Below, one piece after another: positions 42,675 through 52,678 of a DNA stretch of 64,000 nt (position 1 is its first letter; the number at the start of each line of letters is the position of its first letter). Source of the stretch: Paenibacillus tarimensis. GTDB taxonomy: Bacteria; Bacillota; Bacilli; Paenibacillales; Paenibacillaceae. The position numbers and the translations under genes are program-made. Under the pieces are notes generated by a model, which did not search any database, was not told where the DNA came from, and saw only the letters and a list, made by a program, of their open reading frames with translations. The stretch covers positions 124,001-188,000 of the forward strand of contig NZ_JAKGAO010000013.1 of the NCBI RefSeq assembly GCF_021532315.1, given 5' to 3'.

Positions 42675-45600
42675 CTACAAGGCGGGAAGCTCTATCGTAA
42701 CCGTGGTTCCCTTGTGTTCCTCACTCTGGATACGCATAACACCGTTATGACCCTCGATAATATTGTAGCTGACCATCAGGCCAAGCCCTGTGCCCTTTTC
42801 CTTCGTCGTAAAGAACGGCTCGCCCAGACGCGGCAGCTTGTCTGCCGGTATGCCGCATCCCTCATCCCGGATCGACATGCAAATATCCCCGTCATCCTTG
42901 CGTGTGATGCTGACGTAGATGTTGCCTCCCTCAGGCATTGCCTCAATCGCATTCTTAAACAGATTAATGAACACCTGCTTCAGCTGATTTTCAACACAGT
43001 GGACATAAGGATGGCCGGCATCCAGCTCCGTATGAATCGTCACTTTGTTCAGCAGTGCCTGGGTGTCGATCAGCAGCAGCACATCATTCAGAATCATCAG
43101 CAGGTTCTGCGGCTGGAAATTGATCATCTTCGGCTTGGAAAGAAGCAGCAGCTCATTAATAATATGCTCAATCCGGTTAAATTCCGAGAGCATGATCGAG
43201 ATATAGGTTTCATTGCCCCCCTGCGCCTTCATCAGCTGGACAAATCCCTTAAGCGCAGTCAGCGGATTCCGGATCTCGTGAGCGATTCCAGCCGCCAGCT
43301 CTCCGACAGCCGACAGCATCTCCGATTTGCGCAGCAGCTCCTCCGTCTTCTTCCGCTCCGTTATATCCTCCGATACCTTCAGGTAATGAATGATTTCGCC
43401 ATCCTCATTCTCGATCGGAAGCACCGATGAGGTCACCCAGTACCATTCCCCATCCCGCGTCCTCTGCTTCAGCTCGCCGGTCCACTTGTCCCCTGTGAAG
43501 ATATGCTTCTCAATATTGCTGCAAACCTGCGGCGCGGAGGTGGTTTCAATTAGAAAATCCTTCAGGCTCCTGTCCCTTATCTCCTCTGCCTGGTAGCCGG
43601 TCTTCCTCACAAATACGGGATTCACATATTCAATCTTGCCGCGAAAATCCGTGATCATTATCATGCTGGGACTTTGCTCAATCGCATAAGAGAGCTTCTG
43701 GAGCTCCTTATTGGCCAGCTTAAGCTCGGTTATTTTGACCACGGTCACCACAACGCCCCGAATCAGGTTGTCTGTCGTCCGGTAGGGCAGCACACGCACA
43801 CTGTACCAGTTGCCCTCGCTGCACTGCAGCTCCTTCTGCACCACATCCGAGGTCGCTAGCACATAAGCCGCATCCTGGATGAGCGAGCCGTAGCACAGCT
43901 TGTGGGAAATATGATGAATCGGACGGCCGATATCCACCTCCATTAAGTGGAATACTTCGGTTGCTGAAGGCGTGAACCTGCGTATGCACATATCCGTATC
44001 CAGAAAAATCGTCCCGATTTTGGTGCTCAGCAGAAAATTATCCATATCATTATTAAGCTCAATCAACTCCTGGATTTTTCGCTGATGCTCCGAGTTGACC
44101 GTGATCAATTCTTCATTCACCGACTGCAGCTCCTCGTTGCTGCTCTGCATCTCCTCGTTGGCAGCGATCAGCTCCTCGTTCGTGGACTGCAGCTCCTCAT
44201 TAGCCGTCTCCAGCTCCTCTATGGTCGCCTGCAGACTGTCCTGGGTATACTGCAGTTCCCGCTCCAAGTCAAGAATCCGGTAATCCGTTCCGTCATTCAG
44301 CCCTTGCATGTCGTGTGTGCCAGCGGACGTGTCGCCGGCCCGCTCCGTCTCCTCGAAGAGAATGGCAATCAGGTTGCGCATTTCACGCTTCGCAAGCAGC
44401 GGCTGGATCGTCAGCTTGATGCTGCGCCCGTTATGTCCCTCACCAATCTTAATGTCAATATACGTGACCTTCTGCTTCTCCCGCCTGGCCTTATAGATAC
44501 CCGTGCCGAGCGGCATGGAGAGGGAAGCCGCGATCATTTTGTTAATGTTGAGGCTTACCCGTCCCTTGGGCATGCTAATATATTTATTGACATCACCAAT
44601 GGTATGAATGACTTCATTCTTCTCGTTCAGGATCACACAAGGGGGAAGCAGCTCCTCAACGAGCTGGACATGCAGGTCATCCGGCTTCTTGACAGCAGGC
44701 TGCTGCCTGTTCACGAATATATTTTCCCGGCTTATATGACTGGATGCCGTCTCCTGGCCGGGATCCTGGTAAACAACCTCCTTCAGCTGGCTTTGAGACC
44801 ACTGGTAAAGCTCCTTATGACAGAATATATTCCACTTGCGGTTCACAGCCTTGAACAGGTTGTCCAGCTTGCCGATGCTCTCACTTGGCCCGAGGAACAG
44901 GAATCCCCTTGTATTCAGGGCAAAGTGAAATAAGCTTAAGATTTTCTTCTGCATATCGGGCTGGAAATATATCATCATATTCCGGCATGAAATTAGATCA
45001 AGATTTACGAAGGGCGGGTCCTTGATAATATTATGCGGGGCAAATACAATCATTTTGCGGATATCCTTGCTGACCTGGTAGCCGCCTTCCTTAGAGAAAA
45101 AATACTTCGACAGATACTGTCCGGGCACATGCTCCTCAATGTGTTTGGGGTAGACGCCGACACCAGCATAATCAACTGCTTCCCGGTCAAGATCCGTTGC
45201 GAAGATCCGTACCTGCATATCACTTTTCTGCTCGTCTATGTATTGCTTGAACAGCATGGCAATGGAGTAAGCCTCTTCCCCGGTCGAGCAGCCAGCAATC
45301 CATATGCGAATTTCCTTCTCCCTGTTCTGCAGCTTAGTTTCGAAGATCCCCGGTATAACTTTCTCATACAAAGCCTGGAATGCTTCTTTATCCCGGAAGA
45401 AATGCGTGACTCCGATAAGAAAATCCTTCTGCAGCATCACTGCCTCTGCCGTATTTTCCATCATATATTCCAGATACAGCCTAAGCGTCGGGATACCGGC
45501 GATCTTCATCCTTCTCTCGATCCGTCTCATCATGCCGTTCTGTTTGTAAGACGAGAAATCAATTCCACTCTGCTTCCGGATGACAGTTAAAATCTTGCGG

Positions 45601-46262
45601 AGCTGATCCTCGCTTGTATCAGCGGGGGACGGCGACTTCAATATCATCACAATCTCGTCCGCTATCTTGGCTGGCGATGTAACATAGTCAGCTACTCCCG
45701 TCTGGATCGCACTACGGGGCATACCATTGAACTTGGCTGTTTCTTCATTCTGAACAATTACTATACCGCCCGCCCGATGTACAGCCTCAACCCCTGAAGT
45801 GCCATCGGCGCCCGTTCCTGACAAGATCACCCCAACGGACTGGCTGCCCTGTTCAGCCGCGAGTGATTCCAGGAACACATCAATCGGCAGGTGGATGCCC
45901 TGCTGGTCCGGATAATCCTTCAAATGGAGCATACCGCCGTGTACGGTCAGGTAGGACTTGGCGGGAATTAAGTAAATATGATTCTTCACCACCTGCATGC
46001 CGTTCCGGGCTTCAAGCACCTTCATGGACGTCTTGAGGAGCAGAAGCTCTGACATGAAGCTCTTATAATCAGGCGATAGATGCTGCACAATGACGACGGC
46101 GGCCCCCAAATCGTCTGGAAGGCGGCCGATAAGCTGCTCCAGTGCCTCCAGGCCGCCAGCGGAAGCTCCTACCCCAATAATGCGGGGGACGGACAGGCCG
46201 CTATCCAGTCTGGGTACCGGTTGATTGACGCTTGAGAGCATATCTTCTGATTGATCCTGCAT
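42675..46262 (-). CDS. CheB-CheR-PAS-histidine kinase fusion protein
   Basis: 1195 residues, no membrane segment. Order: CheB methylesterase (about 25-215, GASAGG with Ser34, [15 protein letters not shown]), CheR methyltransferase (about 220-480, [27 protein letters not shown]-like), a link, a coiled coil of repeated NEEL units (about 665-745), two PAS domains (about 750-870 and 880-1000), HisKA with [12 protein letters not shown], and HATPase. The CheB part has no receiver. The kinase core matches the Spo0F-phosphorylating type. Such fusions are known, but the signal is not. CGGAGTG precedes the ATG; a dyad lies 60-90 bases upstream. Confidence 0.9.
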   Translation of the reverse strand: MQDQSEDMLSSVNQPVPRLDSGLSVPRIIGVGASAGGLEALEQLIGRLPDDLGAAVVIVQHLSPDYKSFMSELLLLKTSMKVLEARNGMQVVKNHIYLIPAKSYLTVHGGMLHLKDYPDQQGIHLPIDVFLESLAAEQGSQSVGVILSGTGADGTSGVEAVHRAGGIVIVQNEETAKFNGMPRSAIQTGVADYVTSPAKIADEIVMILKSPSPADTSEDQLRKILTVIRKQSGIDFSSYKQNGMMRRIERRMKIAGIPTLRLYLEYMMENTAEAVMLQKDFLIGVTHFFRDKEAFQALYEKVIPGIFETKLQNREKEIRIWIAGCSTGEEAYSIAMLFKQYIDEQKSDMQVRIFATDLDREAVDYAGVGVYPKHIEEHVPGQYLSKYFFSKEGGYQVSKDIRKMIVFAPHNIIKDPPFVNLDLISCRNMMIYFQPDMQKKILSLFHFALNTRGFLFLGPSESIGKLDNLFKAVNRKWNIFCHKELYQWSQSQLKEVVYQDPGQETASSHISRENIFVNRQQPAVKKPDDLHVQLVEELLPPCVILNEKNEVIHTIGDVNKYISMPKGRVSLNINKMIAASLSMPLGTGIYKARREKQKVTYIDIKIGEGHNGRSIKLTIQPLLAKREMRNLIAILFEETERAGDTSAGTHDMQGLNDGTDYRILDLERELQYTQDSLQATIEELETANEELQSTNEELIAANEEMQSSNEELQSVNEELITVNSEHQRKIQELIELNNDMDNFLLSTKIGTIFLDTDMCIRRFTPSATEVFHLMEVDIGRPIHHISHKLCYGSLIQDAAYVLATSDVVQKELQCSEGNWYSVRVLPYRTTDNLIRGVVVTVVKITELKLANKELQKLSYAIEQSPSMIMITDFRGKIEYVNPVFVRKTGYQAEEIRDRSLKDFLIETTSAPQVCSNIEKHIFTGDKWTGELKQRTRDGEWYWVTSSVLPIENEDGEIIHYLKVSEDITERKKTEELLRKSEMLSAVGELAAGIAHEIRNPLTALKGFVQLMKAQGGNETYISIMLSEFNRIEHIINELLLLSKPKMINFQPQNLLMILNDVLLLIDTQALLNKVTIHTELDAGHPYVHCVENQLKQVFINLFKNAIEAMPEGGNIYVSITRKDDGDICMSIRDEGCGIPADKLPRLGEPFFTTKEKGTGLGLMVSYNIIEGHNGVMRIQSEEHKGTTVTIELPAL

Positions 46263-46320
46263 CTCATCACTCCGTTCGGGATAACCTTTGGCACTATCTT
46301 ACCATTCCGCAGCACAGCAA

Positions 46321-46352
46321 TACAAAATGTATACACGTCAATACATATTGTA
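46321..46352 (-). promoter_or_regulatory. Dyad upstream of the CheB-CheR kinase gene
   Basis: TACAAAATGTAT (46321-46332) and ATACATATTGTA (46341-46352) are complementary at 11 of 12 positions around an 8-base centre. Likely operator of an unidentified regulator. Confidence 0.5.
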
Positions 46353-46372
46353 TCATGTTTTTCTGCCGCAAA

Positions 46373-47638
46373 TTATCCCGATTTACCCGGTCCGGCTTTC
46401 TGAACATCCCCTTGACCCGTCCCAATCATCCAGAATATGGTGTACTGCAGCAAGGCTGTGCCCACCAAGACCACCGGTAGCCAAGCCGACTCGAGGTCTT
46501 GTGAGAACAACAGCAGCAGCGCTATTGAGATCATTCTGCCAAAATTCAGATAAAACTCCCGCACCACTACGACCTCGTTGCGAAGCTGCCCCTTGAGCGG
46601 AAGTGTGCCCATGAGACGGTAGTAATATGTATTCAGCGTGTTGATAGCGAGCGGGTTGCTGATCGAGAACAGAATCATGAACAAGACCACCGTCCAGAAG
46701 CTGACGTCAATAACAAGGAAAGAAGCCCCCAGCACGACACCGGTGGAAGAGGCTAGTATATACCTCCTTGCTCCCGACTCTTTGGCCTTGCGCGAGATGA
46801 CATAGCCGGACGCGATCACAAGTCCCGAGAAGAAGACGCCCAAGTAGCCAACCAGGTCTTCCCTGCCGACTGTCCGGTACAGCAGAATGTTCGGCAGGAA
46901 GAGCATAATGCCCTGAAACAGCCCAAATACGAAAAAACCGATCAGCGATTGGAGCCAGACGCGGTTTTTGCGCATGAGCAGCCCCATGAGATTGAGATAA
47001 TAAACCTTGTGGCGGGTTGTAATGGTGCCGATGCGCAGACTGACGACCGCCGCAATGAGGAACATGACAAATGCCAGCATGAAGGTAATCATGTATCCGC
47101 GCAGCCCCTCGTTGCTTCCAATGATATACCCGGCAAGAGCCGGGCCTGCCAGCCCCGCCGCGTTGAAGAATACCATATTGAGTGCCAGGAAGCGGATCCG
47201 GTTCCGGTCATGGGACACGTCATACATCAAGACCAGGAAGCCCATCCAGTAAAGACCCGAGGCGAAGCCGTTAAGCACCGCAAACAGCAGATAGAAGCTG
47301 ACTACCTGCTCCTGGGCCAAGACAACCAGCAGGAAGAACAGGCCCATGGATAATATACCAAGCCGGTACGTCACCATCCGGTCCTTGCGTTTACCGATCC
47401 AGCCGCCCACGGCAAATCCGATTGGAGTCAGAAAATAAACAATAATGTTGTAAACGCCATTAACAACCAGGTCTTCTGTCAGCCGCCATAAATACAAGTT
47501 AAGGAACAAACCTGCCATTGAAGCGCCGAATTGGAACAGGGCATGAATGGTTATTGTGAGCCCGGCCTCCTTGGAAAGCTGCCTCTCCGGCGGCAATGAT
47601 GCGCGTTTTGGCCATTTCAATTTTTGTAATAAGCCCAT
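46373..47638 (-). CDS. MFS transporter, 12 TM
   Basis: 421 residues with 12 hydrophobic segments, the major-facilitator loop between helices 2 and 3 (GGWIGKRKDRMVTYRLG), a cytosolic basic N-terminus and a longer central loop. Substrate cannot be told; no resistance or sugar signature is decisive. GAGGGA precedes the ATG. It is upstream of the CheB-CheR kinase gene on the same strand, 110 bases away, but that gene probably has its own promoter. Confidence 0.85.
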   Translation of the reverse strand: MGLLQKLKWPKRASLPPERQLSKEAGLTITIHALFQFGASMAGLFLNLYLWRLTEDLVVNGVYNIIVYFLTPIGFAVGGWIGKRKDRMVTYRLGILSMGLFFLLVVLAQEQVVSFYLLFAVLNGFASGLYWMGFLVLMYDVSHDRNRIRFLALNMVFFNAAGLAGPALAGYIIGSNEGLRGYMITFMLAFVMFLIAAVVSLRIGTITTRHKVYYLNLMGLLMRKNRVWLQSLIGFFVFGLFQGIMLFLPNILLYRTVGREDLVGYLGVFFSGLVIASGYVISRKAKESGARRYILASSTGVVLGASFLVIDVSFWTVVLFMILFSISNPLAINTLNTYYYRLMGTLPLKGQLRNEVVVVREFYLNFGRMISIALLLLFSQDLESAWLPVVLVGTALLQYTIFWMIGTGQGDVQKAGPGKSG

Positions 47639-47703
47639 GTTAATCCCTCGTCCCCGCTGTAATCTCTAGTCCTGTTCATTGTAATTCAGCCTCTGACAAA
47701 AAG

Positions 47704-47737
47704 AAAAACGCGCTTAATTGCAGTTAAACGCGTTTTT
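47704..47737. terminator. Terminator after the PDZ protease gene
   Basis: AAAAACGCG-c-TTAA pairs with TTAA-a-CGCGTTTTT around a 6-base loop; U-rich on both strands. Confidence 0.85.
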
Positions 47738-47762
47738 ATTCGCTGCTTCTTGCTTAGCGGGG

Positions 47763-49190
47763 CTATGCGGCTGTTTTCAGCCAATTCAGGATATCATCCA
47801 GATTCCGAACGGGGACAACTTCCAGCTCGGGCGCACCCTTATGCGCCTCATCCTCCTGACCCGCCGGAACGAAGAACACATCAGCCCCTGCACGGTACAC
47901 TGTGTAGGCCTTCTGCTCAACGCCGCCGACTGTACCGACCACGCCTCCCGGTCCAATTGTGCCGGTCCCGGCTACATGGATATCACCGGTAATCCCCTCC
48001 GGCGTCAGCTGGTCAATCAACGCCAGCGCAAGCATCGCCCCGTGTGACGGCCCGCCCTCATGCACCAGATAATCGCGAAAGGAGACTCGCCCAGGCACAT
48101 CGGGATAAAGCACATTCTGGACCCGGATACCAAAAACGGCACGCTCCGGGAAGTTCTTATCCGCTCTGGTCGGAGCTGCAAACTTAACCTCCTCTTTCTC
48201 CCGCATCACCGTGAGCTGCACCCAGCCGCCGGGCGGAACATCCTTCAACCGTTCATTGAGCTCTACTACCGACAGTACTGGTTCCCCGTTCAGTTCTGTC
48301 ACGATGTCACCTGCCCGGAGCACACCAAGCACTGGACTCCCGGTTTCAATACCCGTCACCCGGACACCCTGGGCAATAATACCGGCGCCAGACCCGAGTC
48401 GTTCATAAGCAATTGCGCTGGCCGCTGCATCCGCATCGGTCTTCATCTCCCTGACGAGCTCATCATATTCACCAAGCGGCATGCCCAGCTCTTCAATCGG
48501 CTCGAAGCTGTAATGCGGGAATAGCTTCGCATACAGCCAGTCCACCGGAAAGGCCGGCCGGTGAAAGATCAGCACGCCGTCGATGCGCCCCTCCGTCTTG
48601 CCTCCCTCTGCCTGTGCATAGCGGCTCATGTCCATTGTGAGTCCCGGGTATGTCACCATGTAATTAGTCGGCCAGAAGAGAAAGGCCATCAGGGCGAGCG
48701 TTCCGCAAAAAGCCGCCAGGGTTCTGCGGGAACGCTTCGTCAGCTGCCGCTCGGTATTAGCAAGGTCCATGAACACCGCCAGCCAGGCTGCCCCAAGAAG
48801 TCCGGCTGCCCAGCTGATACTGGCCGCCTCTGTCTCCAGCGTAATAATTGCAGCGACGGCGGACAAGGACAGCACGATTACAAGCATGCTTCGCTTCGAC
48901 GTATGAAGCCTCCGGCCCGCACGCAGGGTCGACGCGATACAGCCAGCCGCAGCAGCTGTCCATAATAACGGCACAACCGCCAGGATATAGACCAGTCCAT
49001 TCAATATATCAATCCAGCGTCTGCCGCTGCCAAAGTTCAGCGGATCAGGCAGCCAGACCAGTTGCCCAAGCACCATTAATCCGAACGCAAGCACCATTCC
49101 GCCCGCGTACAGATATTCTCTCCAGCCCAGCCTGCCCCTTGGCTTCAGATGGCTGCGCATGCCGGCCTTGTCCGTCAAACGCTTATTCAT
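47763..49190 (-). CDS. Membrane PDZ/Lon-like serine protease
   Basis: 475 residues: four to five N-terminal membrane helices (about 25-170), a PDZ domain (about 265-335, GVRVTGIETGSPVLGVLRAGDIV) and a C-terminal Lon-type S16 protease domain with catalytic Ser382 (GGPSHGAML) and Lys427 (GGVEQKAYT). No ATPase domain, as in YlbL-like proteins, which have only one N-terminal helix; the multi-pass N-terminus is unusual. The frame opens at 49244, but GGGGAG lies eight bases before the ATG at 49190. Probably cleaves membrane or exported proteins. Confidence 0.88.
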   Translation of the reverse strand: MNKRLTDKAGMRSHLKPRGRLGWREYLYAGGMVLAFGLMVLGQLVWLPDPLNFGSGRRWIDILNGLVYILAVVPLLWTAAAAGCIASTLRAGRRLHTSKRSMLVIVLSLSAVAAIITLETEAASISWAAGLLGAAWLAVFMDLANTERQLTKRSRRTLAAFCGTLALMAFLFWPTNYMVTYPGLTMDMSRYAQAEGGKTEGRIDGVLIFHRPAFPVDWLYAKLFPHYSFEPIEELGMPLGEYDELVREMKTDADAAASAIAYERLGSGAGIIAQGVRVTGIETGSPVLGVLRAGDIVTELNGEPVLSVVELNERLKDVPPGGWVQLTVMREKEEVKFAAPTRADKNFPERAVFGIRVQNVLYPDVPGRVSFRDYLVHEGGPSHGAMLALALIDQLTPEGITGDIHVAGTGTIGPGGVVGTVGGVEQKAYTVYRAGADVFFVPAGQEDEAHKGAPELEVVPVRNLDDILNWLKTAA

Positions 49191-49286
49191 CGGCCGCACT
49201 CCCCTCTGTCTTGTCCAGCTCCTCTTAGGGCCGCTATAGATCAACCAACTAGCGCTGCAGAAACCCGTTGATCAAGCCGTAATCCG

Positions 49287-49328
49287 GTAATCCAGTCTTT
49301 CACATCCTGGATTACGTTTATTTTTTAC
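49287..49328 (+). promoter_or_regulatory. Terminator-like hairpin in the leader of the CBO0543 gene
   Basis: GTAATCCAG (49287-49295) pairs with CTGGATTAC (49307-49315), then GTTTATTTTTT, on the plus strand 90 bases before the CBO0543 gene. No plus-strand gene precedes it, so it could be an attenuator. GTAATCC also occurs a third time just upstream (49279-49285), which could form an alternative pairing. Confidence 0.4.
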
Positions 49329-49415
49329 CACAAAGCGCACAATGAGAACAGGTTTTTTTACAAATTCACCGGTTAGAGGGAGCATTTTTTAATAACAGCG
49401 GAGGAGGTGCCTTGT

Positions 49416-49967
49416 ATGCAGGAAGTGACATTAGAGGATCTTCACCGGATACAAAAGGAACTGGGCAGCATGCGGTGGGAGTACTGGAAGAGTGAGGTCC
49501 TCTTTACCTTCCCCTGGTGGTTTCTCATTATCTCATTGACTGCTGTGCTGGTCCTCTGGGTCAGAACGGTGGACAGAACAAGATTGCCCCAGATTGTTAT
49601 ATGCGGTCTTCTGACCCAGATGATCTGCGTATCACTCGACGTAACGGGTGCCGAGCTGCAGCTGTGGGATTACCCTCATATGCTGATGCCCTGGGGCTCC
49701 CGACTGTATTCGGTCGATCTGATGATAGGCTTCTTATTTATGTGGATTTACCAGTATACCAATTCCTGGAAGCAATATACACTATTTGCCCTGACGCTTG
49801 CTCTTCTCTTTGCCTTTGTATTGGAGCCGATTGCCGTATGGATGGGGATCTATGCCCCTTATAACTGGCATTACACTTACTCAGCCCCGATCTACTTCCT
49901 GATTGCCATGCTAACCCGCTGGGCAGCGAATAAGGTCCTGCTCCTGCAAGCAGCATCCCGTTCATAA
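49416..49967 (+). CDS. CBO0543-family membrane protein
   Basis: 183 residues, five predicted helices, of the CBO0543 family of unknown function found in spore-forming Firmicutes. Recognisable parts are the amphipathic N-terminus, MRWEYWKSEVLFTFPWWF, and WDYPHMLMPWGSRLYSVDL. GTG 49407 is in frame, but GAGGAGG lies about eight bases before the ATG at 49416. The leader holds a terminator-like hairpin. Confidence 0.8.
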   Translation: MQEVTLEDLHRIQKELGSMRWEYWKSEVLFTFPWWFLIISLTAVLVLWVRTVDRTRLPQIVICGLLTQMICVSLDVTGAELQLWDYPHMLMPWGSRLYSVDLMIGFLFMWIYQYTNSWKQYTLFALTLALLFAFVLEPIAVWMGIYAPYNWHYTYSAPIYFLIAMLTRWAANKVLLLQAASRS

Positions 49968-50231
49968 CCTCACCTTTAGCTGGCATAGCAGCTGCTAAGA
50001 CCCTTCGTAAAATTCGTGCCTGCAATTTGCCTTTCCCGCTAATTCGAACGCGCACTGCATCTGCTTCAGCTGTCACACAGCTAATGTCAGCCGGCTGCCT
50101 GAGCGGGAATGAGCTGCTCCCCTGCTGCAGTTGTAAGTAGGCTGTGGAATGCAGTATCAAATCCCCATGCTTGGCATGCTGGAAGCAGAATGAAGCTGAG
50201 GCCGGCAGCTGGATTTTTATAATTAAAATAA
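49968..50231. other. Intergenic stretch, nothing recognised
   Basis: 264 bases between the CBO0543 gene and the EamA terminator. No ribosome site with a credible ORF, no clear repeat. Confidence 0.4.
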
Positions 50232-50284
50232 AGCAGAAGCTTGGGCCTCCTCCGCAAAAAAGTGCGGGTGCCCAAGCTTCTGCT
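50232..50284 (-). terminator. Terminator after the EamA transporter gene
   Basis: AGCAGAAGCTTGGGC pairs perfectly with GCCCAAGCTTCTGCT, with an inner CCGCA/TGCGG stem; on the minus strand TTTATTTTAATT follows. Confidence 0.85.
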
Positions 50285-50327
50285 TATTGTACGTCCCCGG
50301 AACCCCCGGGTCTAAACGCTCTTCCGG

Positions 50328-51239
50328 CTATCCGGATGGCGTCTCCAACGGCTGCCTGCGTTCAGTGCTGATCCAGACCAGGCCAGCAGCCATGAACACC
50401 CCGCCGAAGAGCTGCCCCATCGTTACCGTCTCCCCGAACATGACCAGCCCGGCGATTACAGCTGACAGAGGCACCGCATAACGGAAGAAGTTTGCTCTTG
50501 CCGCCCCGACCCGGAACATGCATGCATTCCATATAATGAATGCCGCTACCGTTGCCAGAAGGATATTATACGCCAGTACAGCGTAGTGAACACCGCCAAG
50601 CCCAGACCAATCTACCTTTGACCAGGAGCCTGCCGTGAACGGCGCCATGAATAGGCTGCCAAACGCAATGCTCCATGCGCTGACGCGCAAAGCTGAATAG
50701 GTGCGCATAAGCGGCATACAGGCCAGATTATAGAGGGCGCCGATGACACTTACCATCAGAGCGAGGCCATTCCCCAGCATGTGGTCTGACGATGGATCGA
50801 AGCCGCCTTCCCCTCCCAGTATGATCAGACAGACGCCCGCGAGAGCCGCGGCACCGCCAGCTGCCAGCCGGCTTGTGAACCGCTCCTTAAGGAATAAAGG
50901 AGCAAATAGAGCCGCAAAAATCGGCCAAGGCGCCACGTTGAGCAGCGAAGCATTCGCAAGTGTCGTGTATTTAATCGAATACGTAACGGCAATCTCTAAT
51001 GCTGCCACACCGACCGCACCTATCACGGCCAGCTGCAGACCAGCCTTAACCGACACACCTATGCTGCCTTCCTTCCACCACAGCAGGCCGAAGAACAATG
51101 GCACGGCCAGCCCGAACCTCAAAAAGGTAAACAGGATGGGATCAAAGGATGCCAATGCCCATCGCGAAAAACCAAAGTTTGCTCCCCATATCGCAGCTGC
51201 CGCCAGAAGCCCGACGTAATACCATGCGTTTCTCCCCAT
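50328..51239 (-). CDS. EamA/DMT-family transporter
   Basis: 303 residues, ten predicted helices in two EamA repeats (AAIWGANFGFSRWAL near the N-terminus; ILLATVAAFIIWNACMF and AVIAGLVMFGETVTMGQ in the second). Drug/metabolite exporter superfamily; substrate not readable. AGGGATG precedes the ATG. Monocistronic with its own terminator. Confidence 0.88.
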   Translation of the reverse strand: MGRNAWYYVGLLAAAAIWGANFGFSRWALASFDPILFTFLRFGLAVPLFFGLLWWKEGSIGVSVKAGLQLAVIGAVGVAALEIAVTYSIKYTTLANASLLNVAPWPIFAALFAPLFLKERFTSRLAAGGAAALAGVCLIILGGEGGFDPSSDHMLGNGLALMVSVIGALYNLACMPLMRTYSALRVSAWSIAFGSLFMAPFTAGSWSKVDWSGLGGVHYAVLAYNILLATVAAFIIWNACMFRVGAARANFFRYAVPLSAVIAGLVMFGETVTMGQLFGGVFMAAGLVWISTERRQPLETPSG

Positions 51240-51397
51240 CGTAACATCCCTACCTACCCGCCAATATAGTTGTGTTTGAATACAAGCAGCTTCAGTGAAC
51301 CGAACTCAACTCATCATACCACGTTCCACTGGCTCGTCAATTTAGAATCTGGTCATTAAAATCTTCCATCGGCAGCAAAGATGTTTTTGTTATTTCA

Positions 51398-51404
51398 TGT
51401 CGAA
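51398..51404 (+). promoter_or_regulatory. Spo0A box core upstream of the GGDEF gene
   Basis: TGTCGAA (TTCATGTCGAATG), 96 bases before the start codon and next to a TATAAA -10-like element. Confidence 0.35.
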
Positions 51405-51499
51405 TGAGATACTATAAAGGTATACTGATTTCTCATGTATAACTCGAAGCAGCACCCCGCCACACTTGCAGACTTCTCTTCTTAGAAAGGGGCGCTCCG

Positions 51500-52588
51500 A
51501 TGAGCACACCAATTACAGCCGTTCATAATAGATGGACACGTATCCTTATAAACATGCTTTGGATCATACTAGGCATATTAATCGCCGGGCAACTGCTAAC
51601 CTATGTGTCCAAAAGCTTACTGGAGAGCAGTTTTTCGTCTCAGCAGTACTTAATTCATTATATGCTTCTTCCCGATACGATTCTTGTCTCTCTCCTTACC
51701 GTGCTTGAATGCATTATGCGTAAGATGGGCAGGTATGCTGATCATGCCTTATTTGCAGTAGCCAATATCATGGGTATGGTCATCACCTTGTTCATTCACC
51801 TCTCCGTGACGGCTGCACCACTTATTATGATTCTGCCACTCTTGGTGTCGACGCTGATGCTGAACCGGCGCTACCTGCTCCTCTCCGCCTTGATCGGTAT
51901 TGTATTCTCCAGCACTCTGATCATGCTGCAGAAAGAATCGTTTGCCATGACGGGCCTGATCATTATTAATGGCTCTATCCTGCTCTGTACCGCAATCTCA
52001 GGGTTTGGCGTCATTCTCCGCGGTCAGGAGCTAATTGATTCATTGGAGAAGTCCACTAATTCCGAGAAGGACCTGCTGATCCGGAATGCGCTGATGGACC
52101 GGACGACCAAGATCGACCCGTTGACCAATCTCTATAATCACAAGACGTATCATGAATATATGGAGAAGCTGCTGGTGCACAGCGGAGATAATCCGTATCA
52201 TCTGCAGCTTGCCGTGATTGATATCGATAACTTCAAATCCGTTAACGATACCTATGGCCATGCCACCGGTGATATCGCGCTCAAGAGCGTAGCCCAGCGG
52301 ATTCAGGAGCATATCGGCCCTGATGATTTTGCTGCACGTTACGGGGGCGAGGAATTTGTGATTATCCTTACAGGCGGCGACAGCGACAAGGCCTTCGAGC
52401 ATGTCGAGAAGATACGCGAATCCGTTGCCGCCACCGCAATCCCCGAGCTTGATGGGCGCATGATCACGATCAGCATCGGCCTTCATGAATGCTTGCCAGG
52501 CGAGACTAAGGAGCAGGCATTCCAGATGGCCGACAACGGCCTCTATGCCGCGAAGAAGTCCGGCAAGAACCGTACGGTTGTGCAGTAA
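51500..52588 (+). CDS. Membrane diguanylate cyclase (GGDEF)
   Basis: 362 residues: six predicted membrane helices (about 15-180) and a GGDEF domain (about 205-362) with the active loop RYGGEEF, DIDNFKSVNDTYGH and the KKSGKNR end. Active-site residues are intact, so it should make c-di-GMP from two GTP. No RxxD inhibitory site precedes the loop, so product inhibition may be absent. AAAGGGG precedes the ATG. Counterpart of the EAL protein at 38556. Confidence 0.92.
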   Translation: MSTPITAVHNRWTRILINMLWIILGILIAGQLLTYVSKSLLESSFSSQQYLIHYMLLPDTILVSLLTVLECIMRKMGRYADHALFAVANIMGMVITLFIHLSVTAAPLIMILPLLVSTLMLNRRYLLLSALIGIVFSSTLIMLQKESFAMTGLIIINGSILLCTAISGFGVILRGQELIDSLEKSTNSEKDLLIRNALMDRTTKIDPLTNLYNHKTYHEYMEKLLVHSGDNPYHLQLAVIDIDNFKSVNDTYGHATGDIALKSVAQRIQEHIGPDDFAARYGGEEFVIILTGGDSDKAFEHVEKIRESVAATAIPELDGRMITISIGLHECLPGETKEQAFQMADNGLYAAKKSGKNRTVVQ

Positions 52589-52606
52589 CTCTTATTGAGT
52601 AAAGAT

Positions 52607-52651
52607 AAGAGCGTCCCTTCCGTCATGCAAGATGACCGGAGGGACGCTCTT
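52607..52651. terminator. Terminator between the GGDEF and BCCT genes
   Basis: AAGAGCGTCCCT (52607-52618) pairs with AGGGACGCTCTT (52640-52651), with inner TCAT/ATGA pairing, between convergent genes. Confidence 0.85.
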
Positions 52652-52678
52652 CTAGTCTGCGCTCATTCATATGCGCTC

